Source: Aphelidium insulamus (taxonomy: Eukaryota; Aphelidiomycota; Aphelidea; Aphelidiaceae). Taken from it: DNA of 64,000 nucleotides. The notes beneath the pieces are model-generated. The model saw only the letters and a list, made by a program, of their open reading frames with translations. It was not told where the DNA came from and ran no database searches. The stretch is from NCBI GenBank assembly GCA_036784855.1, contig JAZDSV010000028.1, positions 62,001-126,000 of the forward strand, given 5' to 3'. Below are positions 11,740 to 23,100 of this stretch, in pieces. A program made the position numbers and the translations under genes. The stretch's first letter is position 1. Each line of letters begins with the position of its first letter.

Positions 11740-12624
11740 ATGCATATCGTACAAAGTATAGCGTTACTTCTAGTACAAGCTTCCTACATTGCAACAAACG
11801 CTACGGCCAGTCCGACTAATGGACTCAGCGGTAAAACGGCATGGGAATCATTGACGCAAATTCAGGGGATCCCATGTCAAGAGTACTTGAATAAGATTAC
11901 AAATCACGTATCGCTGCTGCGCGACGCCATTTTAAAGGACGACGTCAGTCAGCTGGAGAAATTACACGATCCCGCCCTCATTGCGAGCGTGGAGCAGTAC
12001 TACGAGAATGTTCGACGGGCGCTCGACATTGATCATAAAGAACATGTGGACGACGACGCAGAAAAAACATATCTGGCTTATCTTGATGATACGGTGAAGG
12101 AAGAATTTAACCGACACGCGGACAAACGCCGTAATTTAGAGTGTCGTTATCGAAGATTAAAAAGAGCTCGATATCTATTATCGGAGTTGATGGTGGAGGC
12201 GGAACACAAGAAGTGTAGCGCCCTGCTTTGGCGTTATAATAATCAATATCCCGGCTATCATGATGCCGCTAAATCTGGCGCTTTCTCTGGTTGCGTTAGT
12301 GTTTTGAAGCGGGTGAAAGAGCAAGAGCAAGTTCCTCTTAACGATGCCAAAAGCTTGTTTTAGTGCGCCATCAAAGGCGGTCAATGGGATGCTTTAATAT
12401 GGCTTCGAGATTGGGTGGGTGGATGGAATGCGGAAACGTTGCTGCATGCCATCCGATATGGTGACCGCGACATTGTCGAAAAATTGTTGCGCAACGATTG
12501 TCCCGTTGATGAAAGGTGCATTGCTGCCTTGAGCAAGAAAGCCGATACCGTAGGCCTTTTAGGTGAGGCCAAGAAACGCCTGCTGTCACGGTCACAACCA
12601 CGGCACCTTATCGCGATTATGTAG
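11740..12624 (+). pseudogene. Secreted ankyrin-like protein with an in-frame TAG
   Basis: From the ATG at 11740 a signal peptide, MHIVQSIALLLVQASYIATN, opens a frame that runs to 12624 with one interruption, a TAG at 12361-12363. After it the same frame continues without a gap (CAIKGGQWDALIWLRDW, then ETLLHAIRYGDRDIVEKLLRNDCPVDERCIAAL), which is ankyrin-type repeat sequence. The stop therefore falls inside a conserved repeat unit, giving about 207 residues as read or 294 with readthrough. The N-terminal half is charged and helical (SLLRDAILKDDVSQLEKLHDPALIASV) and aligns by eye with LTAVRSGDLRALQQLHGPHLMAL of the gene at 58.7 kb. The sequence after TAG does not match the known UGA-CUA or UAG-CAA-UUA readthrough motifs. 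A recent pseudogene is most likely; a sequencing error is possible. Confidence 0.6.
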
Positions 12625-13182
12625 GATCATCTCAAGTTTTGCGCCCATGGTAGTAGACATGCAATTTCATAGATATACTTTCATTTTTTGATCAAAATGT
12701 CACACTGCAGTTATAAGTATTTAAGCGCTCCTCTGTGTCTGTCCTTGCCAATATTCCAGCCCAGCGAGTACGATCAGTCTCATAGTTGGAAGGTAAAAGT
12801 CAAGAAGTTTGCCATTGGGATTGATTCCCGTTGGCCGGGAACAATCTGTCCATTTCGCACTCATGCCTGTATAACGCTTTGACGCCACGTAACGATTCAC
12901 ATTGCTATTTCAGCAAATTTACTCGCGCCATGTCTTCGTCAAGGTGCCGTTGGTTGTATTGTTTTGCAGTGCAAGTTCCTTTTAATCTCCCGGATCTTGG
13001 GGGTGTCGGCGAATTCGGAGCTGTCTGTCAAGATTTTGAGCTTTGCAATTTTAACGCTAATTCATTCAATTCGTTGTGAATTGCCTTACTCTTTTCAGAT
13101 ATAATGGCGCAGCAGAACCGCTCATTTGGCAGCGATTATCGTGTTGCAAGTGTTCAGGCAGTCTTCAGCGCTACAAGGTTTC
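12625..13182. other. Gene-poor stretch before the hAT element
   Basis: Several short frames lie here on both strands (for example 12688-12882 and 12930-13079 on the plus strand). None shows a recognisable domain, and splice-like sites do not link them into a convincing model. I see no repeat or RNA gene. It may be decayed coding sequence. Confidence 0.4.
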
Positions 13183-13190
13183 ACTGCGCA
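13183..13190 (+). repeat. Target-site duplication, left copy (hAT element A)
   Basis: ACTGCGCA, directly abutting the element and repeated exactly at 13994-14001. Eight-base duplications are the hallmark of hAT transposition. Confidence 0.9.
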
Positions 13191-13311
13191 TAGGGCTCCG
13201 ATCGGGTCGAGTCGAGTCGAAGGCTTTGACCGACCCGGGTCGACCCGGGTCAACCCGATCGGGTCAGATGTTTCAACCGATCGGGTCAGAGGCATCGACC
13301 GACCCGGGTCA
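13191..13311 (+). repeat. Left inverted repeat and subterminal GGGTC array
   Basis: The 29-bp terminal repeat is followed by clustered GGGTC and GACCC pentamers in both orientations, some forming GACCCGGGTC palindromes. They are separated by TTTGACC or ATGTTTCAACC spacers. Confidence 0.85.
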
Positions 13312-13566
13312 ATCAATGTTCTAGCACCTAGAGCACGGATAACACGATTATAACCTTCATGCAAGCATCTTCAATAATTTACAATATACACATTATGAAA
13401 TTCTTACACTTTTGATTGTGGAAGTTGCCTTCGTTTAGTAAATGCTTGTTGTGCAATAGAATCACGGATGTCTTCCACGATACGTAACAATCAATCTACT
13501 AGTGATAGCAAGCTATGCACAATTGGTTTAGCTTGAGGGGCCACTTAAATTACAGCCACTCCACGG

Positions 13567-13720
13567 GTGTACTGGAAGGCTGACCAGCATCCTTTGGCAA
13601 CATTGGCTGATACCAGCTGGCTCTGGTGCAGTGCAACGGTGATAAGAGTTGCAAGAGACTTTTTGGGCATAAGAATAGCATTCCGGAGCCTAACACCTTC
13701 AAAGCTATGCTGGTGCGGTT
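13567..13720 (+). pseudogene. hAT transposase C-terminal remnant
   Basis: Translation gives YWKADQHPLATLA and, after a short gap, VIRVARDFLGI followed by AFRSLTPSK. This resembles the hAT C-terminal dimerisation region, in which a YW-K-x5-P-x-L-A motif is followed by ARDFLAIPASS-x-x-SER. The segment lacks the remainder of a transposase, and the critical IPASS...SER part is altered. It supports the hAT assignment made from the termini. Confidence 0.6.
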
Positions 13721-13837
13721 TTGGTTCAATTTATATCCCGCATGAGATGCAAAGAAGTAAGAAAGCATATATGGACAACAGGCTGTAACTGGAATGATTT
13801 AATATTTATAAATGATAATTTTATAGGTCTGTAATTT

Positions 13838-13993
13838 TCGGTCGGGTCAGTCGACCCGGGTCGAACCCGGGTCCGTCGGGTCAACCCGGGTCAACCCGAG
13901 TCGGGTTATGTCGGGTCGAGTCAACCCGGGTCACGTCGGGTCGGGTCGAGTCGAGCGTTTCGACCGACTCGACTCGACCCGATCGGAGCCCTA
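13838..13993 (-). repeat. Right inverted repeat and subterminal GGGTC array
   Basis: Mirror of the left end. The last 29 bp are the reverse complement of 13191-13219, and inside them lie about 125 bp of alternating GGGTC/GACCC motifs. Confidence 0.85.
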
Positions 13994-14001
13994 ACTGCGC
14001 A
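13994..14001 (+). repeat. Target-site duplication, right copy (hAT element A)
   Basis: ACTGCGCA, identical to 13183-13190. Confidence 0.9.
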
Positions 14002-14176
14002 AGCTGTATGAGCTGGCGGTTAAGGATGACGTCCCTAGGCAGTAACCTTGATTAAATACCGCGCTTTATAGTTGTTGAGAGAACCGCGGACAGCTACTAA
14101 CGCGCATATTCATATTGTTTATCTGGATCATTGATATTAACTTATTCTAATTTACCGCAATTGTCCTCCAGCTGTA

Positions 14177-15038
14177 ATGGACGCAGCGCCGGCAATTGAA
14201 CTGGGCGGCATCCCCGCCATCCTGCTCTACTCGCTGCTGGCGCTGCTGGCTGGCTACGTGATGGGTCTGAATTCCTCTCATCGCCCCGCCGCGAATTCCG
14301 TTGCCGTGTCCGATGCCACCTACAAGGACACCTTTGACGCGGACCGCGACCACGATGCCATCATGCCACGTCGGAAGCCTGTGGCTGTTGCCGGTGGACA
14401 CGCTACAGGTGGCAGCAGTAATTTGGACACAAACCCCGTATTTCCCGGCGTTGGACAATCTCTGCGCGGTGAGCACAGCGTAGCTGAGATCAGTGACGAC
14501 GAGTCAGACAGCAGTGACGATGAAGAAGACGAAGAAGAAGATGAGCGGATAAAGATGGTGCTTGTGGTGCGCACAGATCTCGGCATGAGTCGCGGCAAGG
14601 CTGCCGCGCAGTGTTGTCACGCGTGCCTGGCCGCTTATAGACAGTGTTGCGAGTCTCACCCTCAGGTACGTATGGATGTATATTATATGTAATACATGTA
14701 ATTATTTCTTGTATATAATGTATGTATATATTGTCGGGTGTAATGTGAGGCAGTGGATGCGAAAGTGGCGCAAGTTTGGTCAAGCCAAGGTGACACTGCG
14801 GTGTGATGGTGGCGAGGATGAGCTACAAGAACTGGAAGCACTGGCAGCTAGTGTTGGACTGGTTGCCGAGAGCATATGCGATGCGGGCAGGACGCAGATT
14901 GCCGCCGGTTCTCGCACAGTTCTGGCCATTGGACCCGGTATGTGGAAGGTGTGTTGTGAGTAGTTTAATTAATTCATAATGGACATAGCGCCGGCGGAGA
15001 AGATTGATGTCATTACCGGCCATCTCAAACTATATTAA
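14177..15038 (+). CDS. PTRH2: Peptidyl-tRNA hydrolase 2 (PTRH2/Bit1)
   Basis: Hydrolyses peptidyl-tRNAs released from stalled ribosomes; the animal protein is anchored in the mitochondrial outer membrane. Three exons (14177-14665, 14754-14937, 14989-15038) give 240 residues. An N-terminal hydrophobic helix, IPAILLYSLLALLAGYVMG (about 12-30), is the expected membrane anchor, followed by an acidic linker (SDDEEDEEEDERI). The PTH2 domain begins KMVLVVRTDLGMSRGKAAAQC and includes KFGQAKVTLRCDG. It ends with the family signature DAGRTQIAAGSRTVLAIGPG and the C-terminus ITGHLKLY, which closely matches the human C-terminus. Introns are 88 and 51 nt, and the second splice joins GP to AEKID as in the family. 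Confidence 0.97.
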
Positions 15039-15204
15039 AATGAATATGATTTTCTGCATGCTATGTAAATACAATTGTGCTGCAGAGAAAGTTAATGAGA
15101 TTTGCACTGCGTAACTGCAGATGCGCACACTTACACAATATATAGCTTGGAGACAGCGAGGAAAGAAGAAAAAGAGAGCGCACGAAAGAAAAAAAGAAAG
15201 AAAA

Positions 15205-17050
15205 ATGATTTCATCGCTGGCGTGGGTGCGGCGCGGCGTGGCCAAGCAGACACCGGACAAGTATGAGATGGACGCGGCAGAGTATGAGCGCATCCAGCAG
15301 CTGGCACAGACCGAGATCGATCTGGCGGCAGAAGCGTTGCGCATGTCGATTGCAGACAGCACCGACGTCGTGGACGTGGACTGCTCTGCCACGCCCGGCA
15401 CTACCGACACGAATGGTGATACCGCTGCCGTCGCTGTGGACCCCGAGTCGGCAGCCGTGATCAAAGAGTACAATTTGGACGCGTATGACGACGACAAGGA
15501 CAACGCAGGTACGCGATATGCGTGATACGTGCCTGACTGATCACCTCTAATAGGCTATTCGCTCTTCAATTCAAATGATACCGCGGCGGTACTGGGCATG
15601 GACGCGCAGCCTGCCGAGCCGGACCAGTACGTGACGCTGGGTGGTGATGATCTGGACGTGGAGGAGCGGGTCGAGGTGCAAGTCGCGCCCACCGACAACA
15701 TGCTTGTGGTGGGCAAGACGGAAGAGGAACTGAGCCACCTGGAGGTGTATGTCTATGACCGCGAGGATGAGAACCTGTACGTTCATCACGACATTATGCT
15801 TCCCTCCTTCCCGCTCTGTGTGGAGCCGATAAACTATAATTTTGGCATTGACGGCGGAGGTGAGTGGGATATTTATGTTTATGTATCCGTATATAACTAT
15901 GTATGCGGTATACTTCCACTTGTATTTGGCAAGCACAAGAATTAACTGAGTAGCAGAGCGTAACTTTTGCGCCGTGGGCACATTCCAGCCCGAGATCGAG
16001 ATATGGAACTTGGACGTGATGGACGTGATGTATCCACGCGCGATCCTGGGCGGCGCTTCATCGGTGCCGGAAAAGTTGTTAACATCTTCTTCCATTAAGG
16101 CAAAGACAAAGAGCAAGCAAAGGACCAAAAAGAACAAGAAGGCAGATGCCACGCTGGGCGGACAACAGCAACAGCAGCCGTCAATGCGCCACACGGATGC
16201 CGTGCTGGACCTGTCGTGGAACAAGCTCGCGCACAATATGCTTGCCAGCGCCTCGGCCGACACCACCGTCAAACTGTGGGACCTGGCCACGCAGCAGTGC
16301 CAGCACAGCTACAGCCATCACACCGACAAGGTGGCCGTGGTGGAGTTCAACCCCGCCGAGGCCGCGGTGATGGCCACGGGGAGCTACGATCGCACGGTGG
16401 CGGTGCTGGACGCGCGGGCACCCACCGCCGTCAACTCGTGGTCGCTGTCGGCGGACGTGGAGTGTATTCGCTGGGACCCGCACAATCCAATGGCGTTCGT
16501 GGCCAGTGCAGAGGACGGCACCGTGCGGTACTTTGACGCGCGCACCGCCGGCTCCAAGCCGCTGTTCACACTGGCGGCGCACGCACACGCCGTCAATGCG
16601 CTGGACCTGAGTGCGCATGTGCCGGGGATGATGTTGACGGGGTCGGTGGATCGGCAGTTAAAGGTGTGGGATGTGGCCGATGCGCGGCCATCCATGGTGA
16701 CTTCGCGGGATTTCGGTTGCGGCCGGGTATTTGCGGCCCAATTTTGTCCCGACTCGCCGTACCACGTCGCCATGGGCGGATCCAAGGGCGCGATGCTCAT
16801 TTGGAACGTGACAGAGAATGCCGGTGTGCGGCAGACGTTTGAGGGGCGCCGGCGGTCAGATGGTGCCGCCGTAAGCATGAGTGGTCCGGACGCCATTGTC
16901 GACACTGCGGTCAGCGCTGGCAACAATCTGTCGGCCGACACCGCTATGGACACTGGCGCTGATCAGGACGGCGACGACTGCAATACTGACGAGAGCGACT
17001 ACGAGCAGTTGGTGGTGGAAATGCGTGGCCATGCTGGTCAGACGAAATAG
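15205..17050 (+). CDS. PWP1: WD40 protein PWP1 (periodic tryptophan protein 1)
   Basis: Nucleolar/chromatin WD40 protein linked to rDNA transcription and ribosome production. Three exons (15205-15508, 15554-15859, 15957-17050) give 567 residues. The N-terminus ISSLAWVRRGVAKQTPDKYEM matches the PWP1 start and is followed by an acidic region. Then come the conserved PSFPLCVEPINYNF, AVGTFQPEIEIWNLDVMD and a lysine-rich linker. About six WD repeats follow, beginning with HTDAVLDLSWNKLAHNMLASASADTTVKLWD. A short acidic tail ends the protein. In intron 2 two acceptors three bases apart (TAG at 15951-15953 and CAG at 15954-15956) both keep frame and differ by one residue; I used the downstream one. 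The leader just before the ATG is almost pure A/G (about 15155-15204). Confidence 0.95.
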
Positions 17051-17120
17051 AGGCGAATAGATGGAGACAGAACTAGCAAGAACTTATATTACAGGTTGTA
17101 AGTACATTGCACACAGGCGT

Positions 17121-20100
17121 CTAGTCGGGCGACAGAAGCAGTGATGCCCCGGCCAGCACCCATTTGGACGGCTTGTCCTTGGACTTCAGGTTAAATGTCC
17201 AGACATAGGTAGGACCGCGTTGGCGGGTGCGGTACAGCGGACACTCGTACATGCCCTTGGTCTCCTTCTTGTCGATGGGGATGGCGCGCACGTACATTAT
17301 GGGCATGGCTGAGGTGAGTTCCTTGGAGATGCTCTCGGCTATGGAGCCGGATGAAGTGTCCCATCGAGCGCCCTCCATGTACAGTCCGTGCACGTAGGCT
17401 CCTTCACGCGGTGGTGCCGTAATCTCCTCACGAGTCTTCTTCAGCACATCGACCGTGAGCACCATCTTGTCCAGCGGCCACTCGTTCTTGCGCGCAGTGG
17501 TCTGCATGATCGCGGTCAGGAAGGACTGCGGGTTGAACAGTCCAGAGAGCCAGACGGCGTTTGGCAACTGAAACTCGGCCACCCAGGCCTCCAGTTCACG
17601 CACTCGGAGCAGAAAGTCCGCATACCACGGGGCCAGTCCGTTCAGTGACGGGTACGCATACTTTTCCCACGACGCCGGCACCTGGTTCAGATACAGCGAG
17701 TTCATCAGCTGCTCCACTATAGGCGATTGTCAGTTATCTGTCGCAGACAATGCACAGTAACACGGACACATAAGCACGTACTCTGCTCAGAGATGGTCAA
17801 ATCGCCCTTCAGACCCAAGTCCAGCTCTTTCAGACTGCGGCGGATCTCATTGATGAGAATGGACATGCGATCGCACTCTTGCAGCGCCACGTTGATGTAC
17901 GGCGTGCGGTCCTCCACGCGCGCAATCAGCTCGGGCACATTAAATCCCTCGGGAAGCTTCTCCAACATCTCGTCCAGTGTCTGTTTAACCTTTTCTTCGC
18001 GCGATACGGACGTGCCGGACGCATTGTCCTTTGGCTGCATCTCCAACATAGTTTGGAACAAACGGTCAGCGTCCTTGGTCAACACACTAATCTCGGCATT
18101 GGGGTGCAGGCCGTACAGTGTGGGTGACTCGGCGGGCAGTGAGTCGTCAATGTAGCGGTGATACTCTTTGTAGTCCAGCGATGAAGGCGACAGGAAGCCG
18201 GGCGCCAATTCAAACGACCCTTCCATCATGTCTTCTCTAATGTACACTTCCAGGTAGCTGGAGCACAGACGTCGGTCCCAGTCATCGCTAATGTGTCCTG
18301 CGAGATATTAGGTCTGCATCACAACAACAAGTCTATATTGGACGCCACTCACCTCCATACATGATCTCGCCAAAAATGTAGCGCAGATCTGTCCACGGCA
18401 CTTTGGAAAAGGCCTCCAGATAGTTGTAGAGCACATCTGACGAGATCACCAGATCGCCCGTGCTGAACGGGTACGATCTGTTCCAGCCTTGTGCGCCAAA
18501 CTTGCGCCGCTCCAGCACCACCGCGTGGAAGTAGCACAGCGAGAACAAGATGGCCTTGAATTCGCCCTCCTTGGAGCAGCGCTCCAGAGACTCTTGGTTA
18601 AAGTTGTCTAGGGCGCGGTGAATGTTGGCCAACATGCCGGTAGGTGGTTCGTTGGTGATCTTTACGGACGCCTGCAATATGCTGATGGGAATGACATGGT
18701 AGGCCGAGTCAGCTGCCGGTTCCGCCGACAAGAACACGCGAAAGTCCGGATGGCTGCCCACACTGAGAATCTCCAACTTCTTCTCCAATACCGGCAGCCA
18801 TTTCGACACCAAATGAATGTTTTCCAACATGACCCAGCCGCCATTCGTATAGGCAGCCTCCAGTTTGCTCTCGGCAATCACCTCCTGGCCCTGTCCCAGA
18901 GACACGTTGCCAAACTTGCCGTTCTCTTCAGTGAATCCAAGCTGCCGGCCAAGTGCTTCGACCTGCGCGCCAACTGTCAGTGAAAATGCATAGACAAGCA
19001 AAAACGACTTGCCTCCTTGACTGGATCAACACCTGGCGAGAGAATAAAGAAAATGGGCGTTGCTGGGCCACTCTCGGCAAAAGATTGTGCCAGCGGGATG
19101 CGGGTAGAGTCGACATAGCGCGCACCCATCCGCTGTGACACGAACGCACGCACAGCATACACCATACGGTCAGGTCGGAGCGCGCGTAGCAAACACAGCT
19201 TCTCCAGCGCCGTCTTGTTTTTCCATTCTTGCGGCAGCTTCTCATTTTCAGGCGCCTCAAGCTCGCAGTACTTTTGCCAGCGCTTTGACGAGCCCTCAAT
19301 GTCGTTGGCTAGAGCACGGAAGGCCTCCAAATTGGACAAGGCCTTAATGGTACCCCATGCATTGTTCGATATCCACTCCACAGGGCTGGTGACGTTGAAC
19401 ACGCGCGGCGCACGCAGCAAGAAATCGTACTCGGCTACGTCGAGTTCGCTCTGACTCAACATGATCTGGAAGGTCATCTGCGCCGTGAAGATTAGCTTGT
19501 CGCGCTCAAACAGGCCACGCGTCGTATATCTGGCCACACAATACGTAATGTTTTCGATGAGGGTCAGCACTCGTTCTTTCAATTCTTCGGACGGTTCCGC
19601 GGTGTCAATGGCCTTCTGGAACACGACCTTGTACGCGTTGAGCGAAAATTGGTACATGGGGTGCATCTGGTTCAGATCATTCAGCAAAAAGTACATCAAC
19701 GATGAGCGGCTGGCTACGGGACGGTATTGTTCACGCGTTTCGTTGATCTTCTTCTCCGTCTTTTTGGCCTCCTCGACCTTTTGCTCGATTTCAATTGCCG
19801 TGCGCTTGGTATTCTCCAGATTCTCGACCAGCGCATAGTCACCCAGGAAATTGCCCTCCGCAGTGGACAGACGGTAGAGCAAGTCGTCTTCCAGCTCAGT
19901 CAGTTTGATCTTGAATTCGTTCTGCTGCTTAGTCAGTTCGGCCTTGGTCTTTTCCAAGTCTGGGCGCTCAGAATTCACCACATCTACCAGAAGCTGGTCT
20001 TCCAGACCAGACTGTGTAACGGTGAAATTGATCAAAGTAGTCTGCGCCTGGATCTCGGGCGGATAGTGCGGGTTCGCCAAACGGGTTTGTAGTATGAGAC

Positions 20101-23100
20101 GGAATTTGGGATCGTACTCAACCTCCTTGTCACCGATCTTTACGTACTTGCCCTTCTTAATCAGATTACGCCCGATAACTGGGTCAAGAACTGGATCGAT
20201 CCACGTGCCAACATCTTCTAGCAGCACGGGATCGCCGGCGGAGATTGCCTTTTCAATTGTGTCCAGGTAGCCTTTCTGTCCGAGGCGGACAATCTTGAGC
20301 GCCGAGCCTTCCCTATTTTTCACCCACGTCACGCCTTGCAGCTGCGGATCAATAATGAGTGGCCAGCGCTTGCAATTAACAAGCATGGTGGCGTTCTCAA
20401 GCGACACGCGATCATTTGGTAGCCCTTCGTTGCTCCACTTGGCCACGTCGGCACTGGAAGTGAGCAGTTCCAGCACGTCCAGCGATGGCGACAGAGGAAT
20501 ATTCTTGGACTCTTGCAGATACGGCAGCCACTTGGTGTCCCACAGCTCCAAGCGGTACTTCTTACTAAACGAACCCACATAGGACAGGAATGCAGACGCG
20601 AGCAATACATCGCCCGCCAACGTCTTCTCTTGCTCCTTGAACTTGTTGACGGCTTCTGCCCAGCGAACCTTCTCTGACGCAAGGCCACCGACTAAACGGT
20701 TGGCGAGAGCGATCGTGTCCTGCGTCGACTTGGCATCTTCCTCGCACTTTAACTTCGCAGCCACAGCAGTTTCATACTTTTCCTGCAGACTTGCAAGATT
20801 GCCGTTAAGCGCAGAGATCTTGGACTGGATTTCCGCGAGTTTTGTCTGCGCGGCGTTGAGCTCTGCGTTTGCTGCGTCCAACGCCTTTCTCTTTGGCTCA
20901 ATGTCGCAAAACACTCGAAAGTACTGCACGATATTGACCACCCAACTGCAAAGACCAGCAGCGGCGGCCGACTTTGTAGCGATAAACTCGGCGTTGAATT
21001 CGGGGTCAGTCAAGTACGGCTGCAACTGGTCCAAGTTGGCCTGATGAATGTGCTCCTTGTCGAATTTGACCAGATCGTCCAAGAAGGAACCGACGTTACC
21101 CATCAGGGCCTTGGCCGCCTTCCAACTACGATCTTTGGCGGGCTTGCCGGGCGGAGAGAGCAAAATGATAACGGCGGCTGCCACCTTCTTAATATCTTCG
21201 GCCGGAGTACCAAATGACTTTAACTCGGTCAAATTGTTCTTGTTTAACGTATTGAGAGCCTCCTCTGCAGCTTTCAGTGCTGGCTCTGCGGCTGCCAGAT
21301 CCTTCATACACTGGCGCTGCTGCTCGCCGACAGACTTTGTGATTGCGTCGACCTTCTTCTCCTCCTCGTCAGCCACCGCTTTTTCCTTGTTTACGGTCTC
21401 GGTATCGATCGCCACGCGCTCGATAAGCCGGTTAGCCTCCTCGTTCTTCACCCGCAGTTCAACTTCTTGAGTGGCCAGACGAGCTTTCAAATCGTCCACC
21501 TGAGAAGCGGTGCTCTGCAACTTGGCCAAACCGTTCTCAAGACGCTCCGTGCTCTTTGTCAACACGCCCGCCTTCTTCTCAAACATTGTCTTGTACAGAC
21601 TGATGAACTCAAGAAAGCTCTTGGGAGTGGTGTACGTGTACCGTTTCTCCGACTCCTTATACTTGCGACTAACCTCATTGACGGTCTGGTGAGCGAATGC
21701 CATAAAGTTGCCAATTGGCGCGCGCAACGGGGCCGGAACCAAATCGAATCCGTCAATGAAACGGTTCGCTACCGACACCAGCGCTTCATCGGGCCACTCA
21801 TGGAACCAATCGATCATGGTACAGTTGACCAGCGACGGAAATTTACGGGAACGGCTGCGCAGAGCGTTTCCAACCGGCGAAAAGCACAGAACGACTTTGA
21901 GGTAGCGGCGCACGTTGCGAATGAACAGACTCCACAGATTTTCTCGAGTGTCCACAACTCCGGCGGTCTTGGCTTGTGGGCGCATTGCATTGAGAATATT
22001 CTCATAGTCTTCGTCTGCAAAGAGTCCAGGAATATCACCTGACGCCAGCAAATCGTTGATCAAGACCAAAAACTTCTCATCGGCAATTTGAGAGTCGGTG
22101 AGCAAAAACACTGTCGGCAGTTTCTTCTGGCCAGTCTTGATGTACAGAGCAGCCAAGTCTGTCTTCAAATCGACAATGCTGTATCCTTTGCGCAGAGTAA
22201 TCTGGAAAACATCATACGACGACAAATAGGCGGCTAGTCGAGACAAGCTTTGCTTCCCACTTCCGCCGACTCCAACAAGTAGCGCATTGCCCTGTGCATC
22301 AGACCAAAAAAATACACAGAATAGATCACATACTCGAGGACTCTCCAGAATGCGATTGATACGAACAACGTGCGATATGGCGTCTTCAAACAGCACCAAA
22401 TTCATAGCAGCATTCACTTCATTGTACTGCTCCAGTGCATCTTCTAGAGACTTTTTTAGCTTGGCGAAATCCTTGACGCCAGTGTAGCGACCATCACCAA
22501 CGGCCATTGCACAATGAGAGAATATAAGTGGTTCAGCCGCCAAAGCGCTCTGGTCCATGTCATCGAAAGATTTCTTCACAGTATCCTGCACGATGGAAAC
22601 CAGCTGCTTGTGATCCGTGGTATCAATGAGCTTGTCGCCATATACGCGGTAGCTCTCGTGTATCCACAACCGCACAAACTCGGTAGTCTCCTTGATACTT
22701 TCGCCGTTGGAGAACAGCAGTCCTTGGAAAATGTTTGACAAGTCGCGCAAGTTGAATACATAGTGAAATTTCACCGCCGATGGTAAGAATGTCGTTGTGA
22801 TTCGTTTGTGCATGTTCAGCGCGCCCATAACGATGCGCTCGGCAATTTTTTGTATGCCAGTTGAAAAACTGGCAACGTGCGACTGCAAGATATTTGTGTA
22901 AATCTGCTGCAAGCTCTCTTGCATCGGAAAATTGACGGCAAATGTCGAAAAGTGTCGTTGGAGACGGGGATTGATGTGAAAGCTGCCCGATGTTGGGTTC
23001 ATACAGGCAACAAATTGCACATTGTGAATATCCTTCAACGTGAGTTTTTGCCGGTCGTAGACATGCTTGTAATCGACGATCTGTCGCAACAGGCAATGAG

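Larger units (their letters stand above)
13191..13993. mobile_element. hAT-superfamily DNA transposon, degraded, 803 bp (element A)
   Basis: The ends are perfect 29-bp inverted repeats starting TAGGGCTCCGATCGGGTC (13191-13219 and 13965-13993). They are flanked by an exact 8-bp target duplication, ACTGCGCA. Inside each end is a 120-150 bp array of GGGTC/GACCC motifs, including CCCGGG palindromes, the subterminal repeat structure typical of transposase binding in hAT elements. The middle 500 bp are AT-richer and contain a broken piece of hAT transposase C-terminus (13567-13720). The element is too short to encode an active transposase, so it is non-autonomous. It sits 175 bp upstream of PTRH2, possibly within its promoter. 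Confidence 0.92.

Noticed and set aside
13191-13311. GGGTC array as a satellite or telomere-like repeat
   Set aside because: It is bounded by inverted repeats and a target duplication, so it is the subterminal part of a transposon.
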